DNA of 64,000 nt from Fibrisoma montanum (GTDB lineage: Bacteria; Bacteroidota; Bacteroidia; Cytophagales; Spirosomataceae). Positions 36,901 through 42,751 of the stretch are shown piece by piece. The stretch covers positions 806,001 through 870,000 of the forward strand of contig NZ_QXED01000003.1 in the NCBI RefSeq assembly GCF_003583365.1. Reading direction: 5' to 3'. Numbering within the stretch: position 1 is the stretch's first letter; the number at the start of each line of letters is the position of its first letter. The notes below the pieces were generated by a model. It saw only the letters and a program-made list of their open reading frames with translations, made no database searches and was not told the DNA's origin. The translations under genes were made by a program, and so were the position numbers.

Positions 36901-37362
36901 CAGCTTAACGATAAATTTCCCTTTCTGCACATTACTGGGCGTCATGGGATGGTCCAGGAAGTAGGCCCCAGCCAGTTTGCCATACCAGGGCCATTCGTAC
37001 TCGGTATCGGTGGCTGCATGGATCCCGACATAGCCACCACCCGCCTGAATAAACCGCTCAAACGCGTTCTGCTGGTCGTCGTTCAGTACATCGCCCGTGG
37101 TGTTCAGAAACACAACGGCGTTGTACTTCTTCAGATTAGTTTCGGAAAACAGCGACGCATCTTCGGTGAAATTCACCCCGAACCCTTTCTCCGTCGACAT
37201 CCTGGAAAGCGCCGTTTTGCCCGCTTCAATCGACTGGTGACGGAACGCAGCCGTTTTGCTGAAGACCAGCAGATTCATTTTGGGTGCCTGGGCAAAGACG
37301 GACATCGACCACAGCCAAAGTCCAAGTAATACCCCCGTGGTTTGTAAAGACTTACGTAGCAT
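33913..37362 (-). CDS. ThuA / glucose-sorbosone dehydrogenase / PKD / cytochrome c fusion protein
   Basis: An 1149-aa exported multidomain protein. Order: signal peptide (1-25), ThuA domain (about 28-245, GGYVGIHAATDTEYEWPWYG), a six-bladed PQQ-type glucose/sorbosone dehydrogenase propeller (about 258-690, GEDGLLGLSKDPNF and LRGKIIRIKPQPDGTY), PKD domain (about 700-795), cytochrome c with heme motif C881-K-A-C-H885 (about 865-955), and a C-terminal beta domain (about 990-1149) like the ligand-binding modules on similar proteins. ThuA family members act in disaccharide (trehalose) catabolism; the propeller oxidises sugars and the cytochrome could take the electrons. This domain order is known from other Bacteroidota. 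It is divergent from a NUDIX-type regulator, with operator-like palindromes between them. Confidence 0.92.
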   Translation of the reverse strand: MLRKSLQTTGVLLGLWLWSMSVFAQAPKMNLLVFSKTAAFRHQSIEAGKTALSRMSTEKGFGVNFTEDASLFSETNLKKYNAVVFLNTTGDVLNDDQQNAFERFIQAGGGYVGIHAATDTEYEWPWYGKLAGAYFLDHPMTPSNVQKGKFIVKLKNHWATKGMPDAFERTDEFYSFKNISSKITPVLTIDETSYQGGKNPDFHPMSWYQEFDGGRSFYTAMGHTDETFAEPLFLNHLWAGIQYVTGGDSPKPLNYAKARPEENRFAKVVLAEKLDEPMELSVLGDGRILFIQRKGEVRLYNTRTKELKTIARLPVNIKYVSKEGKESMGEDGLLGLSKDPNFAQNHWIYLYYSDPNESKNVLARFELKGDELVMDSKKVMLDVPTQREECCHTGGSIAWDRQGNLYLSTGDNTNPHGSNGFSPSDERAGRSAWDAQKSSANTNDLRGKIIRIKPQPDGTYTIPEGNLFAKSTPQTRPEIYTMGHRNPFRISVDPKTGYVYWGEVGPDAAKPDPNRGPAGHDEVGQARKAGNFGWPHFVGDNKAYNKFDFATNQIGEKWDVNAPTNTSPNNTGLKVLPPAQKAFIWYPYDASPEFPLVGAGGRNAMAGPVFYADAFSGAPRVFPNYYDGKLLTYDWMRGWIMAVTMDKDGNFESMERFMPSYKFSNPMDMEFATDGDLYMLEYGSGWFSANDDARLIRIEYNGGNRKPQLQVAANKMGGSAPLNLKLTAAGTTDADGDALTYSWKLSSKNGFSKVINTPDAALTLAKAGVYKATLTVNDGKGGISSQSMDITVGNESPVLTVDMPGGNKSFFSPNKPFSYAVNVSDKEDGKLGKGIDPERVAVTIDYLPEGFDKVAIAQGHRSADAGALLATGKKLIEASDCKACHSINKKSIGPAYADVSRKYKGDGSALERLTKKIITGGAGVWGETPMSAHPQLSTTDASEMVKYILSVSSQAAAGSLPTQGSYTAKIPADDKGKGVYILRASYEDRGSNGLPALRSEQTYVLRNARVDVHGFDTYDNVNKMAFGGNNLAIPSKSGAYMVLRQADLTGVGELRIMASAPKPQLNAKGGKVEVRLDSPTGPLLGESQFLEASDKMDFKPSALTIPIKPSTPLDGKLRDVYVIFTNPKEPLGSLMVVMGTEFVLNPNAE

Positions 37363-37390
37363 TGAGCGGATGTAGTTAACCCTTGATGAG

Positions 37391-37398
37391 CAAAGGTA
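37391..37398 (-). promoter_or_regulatory. Putative -7 box (minus strand) for the ThuA-dehydrogenase gene
   Basis: CAAAGGTA on the plus strand reads TACCTTTG on the minus strand, a perfect match to the Bacteroidota -7 consensus TAnnTTTG. It lies 29 bp upstream of the start codon at 37362. No good -33 TTG is seen at standard spacing. Confidence 0.6.
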
Positions 37399-37414
37399 AA
37401 GAAGAAAATTCCCT

Positions 37415-37435
37415 ATTGTCTATTTTTTAGACAAT
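37415..37435. promoter_or_regulatory. Operator-like palindrome 1 of the NUDIX-type regulator
   Basis: ATTGTCTA (37415-37422) and TAGACAAT (37428-37435) are perfect inverted repeats separated by five Ts. The palindrome sits between two divergent -7 boxes, in the -33 region of each, as expected for a repressor site. A related ATTGT-GG-ACAAT palindrome lies at 37474-37485. Confidence 0.65.
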
Positions 37436-37453
37436 AATTTTTTTACAATTCCA

Positions 37454-37461
37454 TACATTTG
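37454..37461 (+). promoter_or_regulatory. Putative -7 box for the NUDIX-type regulator gene
   Basis: TACATTTG is a perfect TAnnTTTG -7 box. It lies 132 bp before the ATG at 37594, leaving a long leader. The operator-like palindromes at 37415-37435 and 37474-37485 flank it on both sides, suggesting autoregulation. Confidence 0.6.
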
Positions 37462-37473
37462 TAGTACTACGTT

Positions 37474-37485
37474 ATTGTGGACAAT
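37474..37485. promoter_or_regulatory. Operator-like palindrome 2
   Basis: ATTGTGGACAAT is a 12-bp palindrome (ATTGT-GG-ACAAT) with the same half-site as palindrome 1. It covers the expected transcription start downstream of the TACATTTG box, where a bound regulator would block initiation. Confidence 0.5.
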
Positions 37486-37593
37486 CATTGCCTGTTTCTG
37501 ACCGAGCCGATAACATAGCAGTTCGAAGTATCAGCAATCTGACGTGAGAGTGTGTAAATTGGCGACCTGATCTACACCCACTTATTTAATACT

Positions 37594-38343
37594 ATGCAGC
37601 CACTTAGTGAACGAGACTACATCCAACAGCTTTCGATCGACTGCGTTATCTTTGGCTATCAGGACAAACAACTGAAGGTGTTAAGCCCCAAACTGGATTT
37701 CAAAGGAGACTTCTGGGCGTTGCCGGGCGGCTTTATTCATCAGCAGGAAAGCATTCATGAAGCCGCCTTTCGGATTTTAGAAGACCGCACCGGCATCCGG
37801 GATATTTATCTGGAACAGTTCAGGGTATTTGGCGATGCCGAACGAAGCAATGTTCAGTTTATGGGCCGGCTGGTCGAGCTGAACCGGGAAAAGTTTGACA
37901 GTCACCTGTTCAATCGCAAAGAATTTGAGTGGCTTACCCGCCGGTTTGTGTCGATTGGTTACTACGCCCTGGTGGACATCAACAAGGTGGTGCCCCGAAA
38001 AAACGACATTGACGAATCCATCGACTGGTACCCGATCAAGGCGCTGCCCACGATGATTATGGACCATAACGAAATCGTTGAAAAAGCGCTCGAAACGCTG
38101 CGGGCCAACCTCGACCAGAAGCTGATCGCTTTTAACCTGCTCCCCGAAACCTTTACCATGAAGGACCTGCAGGAGTTGTACGAAGCCATCTTCGACAAAC
38201 CGTTTGCCCGCAACAATTTCCAGAAGAAGATGCTGGACCTGAACGTACTGGAACGGCTGGAAAAGAAGTATACCGGCGCGGCCAACAAAGCGCCTTATCT
38301 GTACCGTTTCCAGCAACAAGCCCCGCTTCTGGAAGCAGTCTGA
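37594..38343 (+). CDS. NUDIX-domain transcriptional regulator (NrtR/AraR-like)
   Basis: A 249-aa regulator with an N-terminal Nudix-fold domain (about 10-145) and a C-terminal winged-helix domain (about 160-235, FTMKDLQELYEAIFDKPFARN). The Nudix box reads GGFIHQQESIHEAAFRILED: the first G-x5-E part fits, but the catalytic REUxEE glutamates are not conserved (R-I-L-E-D-R), so it should bind a sugar or nucleotide ligand rather than hydrolyse one. This is typical of the NrtR/AraR-like regulators of Bacteroidota sugar catabolism. The palindromes at 37415-37435 and 37474-37485 around its promoter, and the divergent sugar dehydrogenase gene, make that gene and itself likely targets. Confidence 0.9.
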   Translation: MQPLSERDYIQQLSIDCVIFGYQDKQLKVLSPKLDFKGDFWALPGGFIHQQESIHEAAFRILEDRTGIRDIYLEQFRVFGDAERSNVQFMGRLVELNREKFDSHLFNRKEFEWLTRRFVSIGYYALVDINKVVPRKNDIDESIDWYPIKALPTMIMDHNEIVEKALETLRANLDQKLIAFNLLPETFTMKDLQELYEAIFDKPFARNNFQKKMLDLNVLERLEKKYTGAANKAPYLYRFQQQAPLLEAV

Positions 38344-38363
38344 CAACGTACCCTACGCGCTGG

Positions 38364-38411
38364 AACAGCTTTAGGTTCTGAACCTGACCAAAAGGCTACA
38401 CTAAAGCTGTT
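38364..38411. terminator. Possible bidirectional terminator between convergent genes
   Basis: AACAGCTTTAG (38364-38374) and CTAAAGCTGTT (38401-38411) are perfect 11-bp inverted repeats, with a smaller GGTTC-T-GAACC hairpin just inside. The pair lies in the 74-bp gap between the converging regulator and peptidase genes. The loop is long and there is no clear T tract, so it is a weak terminator at best. Confidence 0.4.
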
Positions 38412-38417
38412 GTGCAC

Positions 38418-39053
38418 TTACAGGGTCCGTTTCTGATTGGCCAGTTTCTCTTCTTCCAGCTTTCTGACCTGTTCGACGATTTCTTCGGGCGATACGTAGA
38501 GCCGGGCGATTTTATCTTTGTAGGCCTGGGGCAGTTCGGCATGATCGAGAATAAACCGTTTGGTAGCAACCAGATAATTGCCAAGGCCCCGTTGCACCGC
38601 AAAGTCGTCGGCGACGCGTTCGGCTTTACGCACGTAGCCTGGCGAAAACAGATACCCCAGTCCAAACTGGATCATGCCGATTGTGCTGCGGTTCTCGTAA
38701 TCCATGATATGCCCCAGCTCATGACCAATCCAGCCGATCATGATCGCATCCGGAATGTGGTGGATAGGAATCGCCGTATGCGTCAGCTTGAACATGGCGC
38801 TGATATTGATCTGATACGCCCGCTTCTGCCGGCTACTCAGCAGACTGCCGACCACCGGCTGCGCCTGCATGACCGACGACCGGATTTTCTGCTTAAAAAC
38901 GAAGCGGATACAGGCTGTTCGTAGCTCGGGATAAAACGACAGCGCAATCAGCACATTTTTCCGGATTACCGACGGAATGTGCTTGTGTTCACCAAACGCG
39001 GCCAGCTCGGGCGAAACATCATCGGGTCGGGTACTGCTTTCATCAATCCGCAT
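38418..39053 (-). CDS. HExxH zinc metalloprotease-like protein, cytoplasmic
   Basis: A 211-aa protein with the zinc-metallopeptidase motif H111-E-L-G-H115 in IGHELGHIMDYE and a downstream acidic segment (KAERVADDFAVQRGLG, E~143) that could supply the third metal ligand, as in M48-like peptidases. No signal peptide or membrane helix is clear, so it is probably cytoplasmic, unlike HtpX. The C-terminal part is a charged helical tail (EEIVEQVRKLEEEKLANQ). It may be a protease with housekeeping or stress function. It is a single gene convergent with the NUDIX-type regulator. The peptidase call rests on the HExxH motif alone and the exact family is uncertain. Confidence 0.7.
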   Translation of the reverse strand: MRIDESSTRPDDVSPELAAFGEHKHIPSVIRKNVLIALSFYPELRTACIRFVFKQKIRSSVMQAQPVVGSLLSSRQKRAYQINISAMFKLTHTAIPIHHIPDAIMIGWIGHELGHIMDYENRSTIGMIQFGLGYLFSPGYVRKAERVADDFAVQRGLGNYLVATKRFILDHAELPQAYKDKIARLYVSPEEIVEQVRKLEEEKLANQKRTL

Positions 39054-39302
39054 GACGGCTCACATCGTTGAGTTCATAGGTATACATCTCTTCTTAGTAG
39101 GGACACGTATCGCCCCCCTGATTGTTCAAAAATTTGTCTAACCTCCCGATGTAAACGCTACACATTATCCACTAACTTGCTGCGAAGCAAACGTTACTTA
39201 AGTAAATAATTTCAGTATTTTTTACTAATACAGCTTGTATTTAAATATGATTTGTTTAACTTTAACCTCACAACACTCACAAAAAGGAACTTATCTACTA
39301 TA

Positions 39303-39704
39303 ATGTTTACAAAACAGGCATCGTTGCTCTCTGTCCCGCTTACAACAGACGTTTGTGAACAAATACTATCAAACTGGATTGAGGCCGTTTCTACCTTCTA
39401 CTGGTCGTATCAACAGCTTGTTCAGCGCATCCAGACTCAACCAGCCGACCATCTGTCTCCGGACAATGCCCTTACCGAAGTCGCGTTGGCCATGCAGGAT
39501 CAACTTACCATCCTGCTTACCGACGTAAGCCAGTCTGACGTACAATCGGGTACGTTTAGTGGCGACGACTACCAGACCCTTGCTCAACACACGGACGAAC
39601 TCAATCGCCTTACCCAACAGGCTCAAAACCGCTTGTCGTCTGCCGGTCATACCAGACCCTACAACCCTTCTGGTCTCGACTCTACCCCGCGCCTGCACGC
39701 CTGA
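39303..39704 (+). CDS. Small hypothetical protein, helical
   Basis: A 133-aa predicted cytoplasmic protein of unknown function. It is rich in Gln, Ser, Thr and Leu and looks mostly helical (WIEAVSTFYWSYQQLVQRI, TLAQHTDELNRLTQQAQNRL). I chose the ATG at 39303; the upstream 17 codons in frame are AT-rich and lie in what appears to be promoter DNA. I recognise no domain. It stands alone, followed by a GC-rich hairpin at 39742-39773. Being compositionally like coding DNA and followed by a hairpin makes it a plausible real gene. Confidence 0.6.
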   Translation: MFTKQASLLSVPLTTDVCEQILSNWIEAVSTFYWSYQQLVQRIQTQPADHLSPDNALTEVALAMQDQLTILLTDVSQSDVQSGTFSGDDYQTLAQHTDELNRLTQQAQNRLSSAGHTRPYNPSGLDSTPRLHA

Positions 39705-39741
39705 GGCCCTGTTCCGTTCATCCGGCACCGTGCGCGTCCAC

Positions 39742-39773
39742 CGAAGCCCGGCTTATGATCAGGCCGGGCTTCG
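39742..39773. terminator. Hairpin terminator between convergent genes
   Basis: CGAAGCCCGGC (39742-39752) pairs with GCCGGGCTTCG (39763-39773) around a 10-nt loop. The region lies between the plus-strand small gene and the minus-strand membrane protein, so it probably ends both transcripts. The T content after it is modest. Confidence 0.65.
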
Positions 39774-39841
39774 TGGCTGCTTTCGTCTTTGCGCCGGTCG
39801 ATATAATCTCTGTGTCGGCAACCGTCCTGAACGGCCCTACT

Positions 39842-40606
39842 CTATCGAAACAGCGGTCTGCCCTGCATAGCCTGCCAGAACACGAAGGTCGTCACAAGCG
39901 CGTACAGCAGCGCGGCAATAACCGTTGCCCGGACGCTTTTCAGAACGTAGAACGACAGCAGCGGCAGAATCTGCAGGGCGTGCATTCCCAGAAAATGAGC
40001 GATCCGCAAATCCCCGTAGCGTCGGCTCCAGTTGACCACCGGCAAACCGGGGCTGCCGTCGGCCCCACCGATCGTATGCGTCAGCCGGGATCCCATGCTC
40101 AGCCCCTGCATTGAGAACACGATAAACAAAAGCAGCCCCAGCCGAATGCCCCACAGATACGCCCTTGGCAGGTCCGGCAGGTCCTGCTGGAAGAATAGCA
40201 GGGCTATGTAGGCCGTCCAGAGCGAGATACCGACGGCCGCTGCGGCCATCAGCCCGTATAACGTAGCGAACAGAGGGGTGCTCACGTTGAAGTGCGACAA
40301 CTGCCCGCGAGCCGCCTGAAGGGCAATAAACAGGTCCTCAAAGGTGAACAGAACAATCAGTCCCCACGAATACCAGACAACCGCCCGGCTGTTGCCCAGG
40401 TACTGCATAAACCAGGCCATCGTCCAGACAAAAATGCCGGTGGCCAGAAAAAACTTCATGGGTTTATACCAGGCATTGATGCCCAGAACCTGCGTATGGG
40501 TAAACCGAATGCATACCAGACAAAGCAGCGCAGCCAGCAGGCAGCCGAGTCCGAAGTAATACAGTGGCTCGTTGCTGTGGCGGAGTTGGGTCAGAAAAAC
40601 CTTCAT
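39842..40606 (-). CDS. Uncharacterised multi-pass membrane protein
   Basis: A 254-aa inner-membrane protein with about seven hydrophobic helices (YYFGLGCLLAALLCLVCI, FFLATGIFVWTMAWFMQYLG, WSWGLIVLFTFEDLFIAL and more). I do not recognise a family. The polar loops carry TRLTHTIGGADGSPGLPVV and a C-terminal segment with ILPLLSFYVLK. It overlaps the SDR gene by 4 bp, so the two are translationally coupled and belong to the same TetR-regulated operon, probably in envelope or lipid metabolism, which is inference. Confidence 0.75.
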   Translation of the reverse strand: MKVFLTQLRHSNEPLYYFGLGCLLAALLCLVCIRFTHTQVLGINAWYKPMKFFLATGIFVWTMAWFMQYLGNSRAVVWYSWGLIVLFTFEDLFIALQAARGQLSHFNVSTPLFATLYGLMAAAAVGISLWTAYIALLFFQQDLPDLPRAYLWGIRLGLLLFIVFSMQGLSMGSRLTHTIGGADGSPGLPVVNWSRRYGDLRIAHFLGMHALQILPLLSFYVLKSVRATVIAALLYALVTTFVFWQAMQGRPLFR

Positions 40607-41430
40607 GGATTTGGCTGAAGTTGACGCTGGTGCTGGGTCATACCGCCCATCACCTGCTGCATGATACGTACCTTTCCCCAGCGCGGCACCGTTCGGAGGG
40701 CGTAGACTAGGAGCTTGGTCAGCCAGCCGGGCAGCACCGTGGTTTGTCGTCCTAGAGCCCGCAGAATCGGTACGCCAACCTGCTCGGGCGTAAGCGACAT
40801 CGTCATGGCCATGTTGGCCCGCTGCTCAAACCCACTCCTGACCGGTCCCGGAGCCGCTGCCAGCACATCGACCCCGTCGGGCTTCAACTCCAGCGCCAGG
40901 GCCTCGGCCAGCGACTGCACATAGGCTTTGCTGGCGGCATAATTGGCCGCGTACGGCACCCCCTGGAAAGCCACCATTGAACTCAGCAGAATGATACCAC
41001 CCCGGTGTTGGGCCGCAAACCGCCTGCCGAAATGGTGCGTCAGCGACAGCACCGCTTCAGCATTCACCCGCAGCAGGTTGATTTCCTCGTCGAGGTTCGA
41101 CCGGAGAAACAGCCCCGACGTACCGAAGCCCGCAGAGAGTACCAGCAGCCCAACGTCCAGCCCGTCGGTATCGTCGATGAGTTGCTGCACACCGCCCGGC
41201 GCCGACACATCGGCGGCTACCATCCGTACGTCAATGCCGTAGGTTTCCCGCAACTGCTGAGCTACCGGTGCCAGTCGCTCGATCTGTCGGGCGTTGATAA
41301 CCAGCTGCAACCCGGCGTCGGCCAGTAACCGGGCCAGTTCCAGGCCAATGCCCGACGAGGCCCCGGTCACAACAGCCCACGGGCCGTACTGCTGCCGCAG
41401 GCGATTCTTTTCGGAAGTTTTGAGTATCAT
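40603..41430 (-). CDS. Short-chain dehydrogenase/reductase
   Basis: A 275-aa NAD(P)-dependent oxidoreductase of the SDR family. The cofactor motif is TGASSGIG near residue 22, the NAG-region equivalent is SAGFGTSG, and the catalytic residues are Ser (LLSSMVAF) with Y-A-A-S-K (AANYAASKAYV). The ATG at 41430 fits the usual length; the longer ORF is a shadow. It is coupled to the membrane protein (4-bp overlap) and lies downstream of the DUF2147 gene, with a TGAAC-N3-GTTCA palindrome upstream of both. Its substrate is unknown; lipid or hydroxysteroid-type compounds are possible. Confidence 0.9.
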   Translation of the reverse strand: MILKTSEKNRLRQQYGPWAVVTGASSGIGLELARLLADAGLQLVINARQIERLAPVAQQLRETYGIDVRMVAADVSAPGGVQQLIDDTDGLDVGLLVLSAGFGTSGLFLRSNLDEEINLLRVNAEAVLSLTHHFGRRFAAQHRGGIILLSSMVAFQGVPYAANYAASKAYVQSLAEALALELKPDGVDVLAAAPGPVRSGFEQRANMAMTMSLTPEQVGVPILRALGRQTTVLPGWLTKLLVYALRTVPRWGKVRIMQQVMGGMTQHQRQLQPNP

Positions 41431-41446
41431 GTTTATAGGGTGTTTA

Positions 41447-41875
41447 TCAGTTAGTGGTTCCTTGAGCTTTTGTCCAGACTTCGCTCCGGCCAAACAAGGC
41501 CACACCCACGTAGCCGCGAATGCTCAGGGTACTGGCGTCCTTCAGGGTCATTTTACAGGCGTAAGTTTTGCCTTCGCGGGGGTCATAGATGGTGCCGCCC
41601 TCCCAGGTTTCGTCGCCGTCGTGCCGAAAATCGTTGAGGATAACCAGCCCGATCACATCCCGGTTTCGCAGGGCCGGATTCGGATTCTTTTCGTCTTTGG
41701 CCGATCCGCCTGTCCCCCAGACAATCTTACCAAAGAATTTGCCGGCCTGCCGGTAGATGAGCAGACGGGAGTCTTTTTTAGGCGAGAGCCATTCGCCGAG
41801 AATGGCATCCGGTTTCGTTTGCGCAAAGGCGGTTGCGCTGAACAAGACAAAGAGCAGCGTGGTGAACGTACGCAT
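41447..41875 (-). CDS. DUF2147 secreted protein
   Basis: A 142-aa exported protein of the DUF2147 family, a periplasmic beta-fold found in many Bacteroidota and Proteobacteria with no known reaction. A signal peptide ends near residue 19 (TAFAQ), followed by the conserved ILGEWLSPKKDSRLLIY and GTIYDPREGKTYAC motifs. It is the first gene of the three-gene set (DUF2147, SDR, membrane protein) and lies 51 bp downstream of the tetR gene, with the palindrome at 41897-41909 just upstream of it. Confidence 0.88.
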   Translation of the reverse strand: MRTFTTLLFVLFSATAFAQTKPDAILGEWLSPKKDSRLLIYRQAGKFFGKIVWGTGGSAKDEKNPNPALRNRDVIGLVILNDFRHDGDETWEGGTIYDPREGKTYACKMTLKDASTLSIRGYVGVALFGRSEVWTKAQGTTN

Positions 41876-41896
41876 AATTGATCGATGTTTTAAAAT

Positions 41897-41909
41897 TGAA
41901 CATTGTTCA
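41897..41909. promoter_or_regulatory. TetR-type operator, site 1
   Basis: TGAAC-ATT-GTTCA (41897-41909) is a perfect 5-bp inverted repeat with a 3-bp spacer, between tetR and the DUF2147 gene. It has the same half-sites as the site upstream of tetR at 42565-42579, so it is probably the operator of the downstream operon. Confidence 0.65.
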
Positions 41910-41926
41910 TTAAAAGGGCAAAAAAA

Positions 41927-42541
41927 TCACAGCTTATCGATTATTTTCAAAAATTCGTCGTACGCCTGCTCCACTATCCCGTCGGCCTCCTGCAGGTTCA
42001 CGCTTTTCGTCCGTTGTCCGATTTCCAGACTGCACATGCCGTGCACCAGGCTCCAGATCATAAACGTCATCGGTTCGAGCCGGTGCCCGTCGAAATGCCC
42101 GGCCTCCATGCATTGCTGCACCGTGGTCTGTAGTACGGTAAAAGCCGCTTTCCCCTCTTTCCACTCCTCGTTTACGGCGTTCAGAAACTCCATGGGGGCT
42201 TTGATGCTGAACATCAGTTCATACATATCCGGGTTGTCGTGAGCGAAACGGATGTACACCCGCCCCATAGCCTTGAGCCGTTCCATCGGGTCTGTTACGT
42301 TGAAAAGCACTGCAAACTGACCGCCCAGCTCGGCGAACCCCTGCGTATGCAGCGCGTGCAGAATGGCGTTTTTGTCTTTGAAATAGACGTAGACAGTACC
42401 GACGCTGTAGTCAATGGCTTCGGCGATGCTCCGGATGGTTGTCTGCTCAATCCCCTTCTGCACAAAGAGCTTTTTGGCTCCCTGCAGAATCAGACTCCGC
42501 AACTCCTCCTTTTCTTTCGCTTTTCGTTCAGCGACGCCCAT
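41927..42541 (-). CDS. TetR/AcrR-family transcriptional regulator
   Basis: A 204-aa repressor. The N-terminal helix-turn-helix (about 20-65) reads TTIRSIAEAIDYSVGTVYVYFKD, typical for TetR. The rest is the helical ligand-binding domain. It sits at the head of the minus-strand group (tetR, DUF2147, SDR, membrane protein) with TGAAC-N3-GTTCA palindromes before itself (42565-42579) and before the next gene (41897-41909), so it probably represses itself and the group. The inducer is unknown but may be a fatty acid or drug-like compound, as is common for such regulators. Confidence 0.93.
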   Translation of the reverse strand: MGVAERKAKEKEELRSLILQGAKKLFVQKGIEQTTIRSIAEAIDYSVGTVYVYFKDKNAILHALHTQGFAELGGQFAVLFNVTDPMERLKAMGRVYIRFAHDNPDMYELMFSIKAPMEFLNAVNEEWKEGKAAFTVLQTTVQQCMEAGHFDGHRLEPMTFMIWSLVHGMCSLEIGQRTKSVNLQEADGIVEQAYDEFLKIIDKL

Positions 42542-42564
42542 GTCCTTTACGTTTGCCTTATAAA

Positions 42565-42579
42565 TTGAACAACGTTCAA
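42565..42579. promoter_or_regulatory. TetR-type operator, site 2, upstream of tetR
   Basis: TTGAAC-AAC-GTTCAA is a perfect 6-bp inverted repeat with a 3-bp spacer, 24-38 bp before the tetR start codon. It shares the TGAAC/GTTCA half-site with the palindrome at 41897-41909, which supports autoregulation of the repressor. Confidence 0.7.
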
Positions 42580-42634
42580 AATTTGTTCCTGATTGCCAAA
42601 CTTTTTTTTACGCCGACAGAAACGGGCGGAAAAA

Positions 42635-42646
42635 TGGTACGTACCA
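42635..42646. promoter_or_regulatory. Perfect 12-bp palindrome upstream of the isolated sulfatase
   Basis: TGGTACGTACCA reads the same on both strands. It lies between the divergent tetR and sulfatase genes, 106 bp before the sulfatase start codon, and could be an operator. No matching site was noticed elsewhere, so the call is weak. Confidence 0.3.
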
Positions 42647-42751
42647 ATTGATAGTGCTAGTAATAGCGGTTCATTTTCTGCTTTATACGGTCTATACCTC
42701 ATCCTGTAAACCGACTATACCGTTGGCGTCTACCCTTTTCCGGCTTATCGT

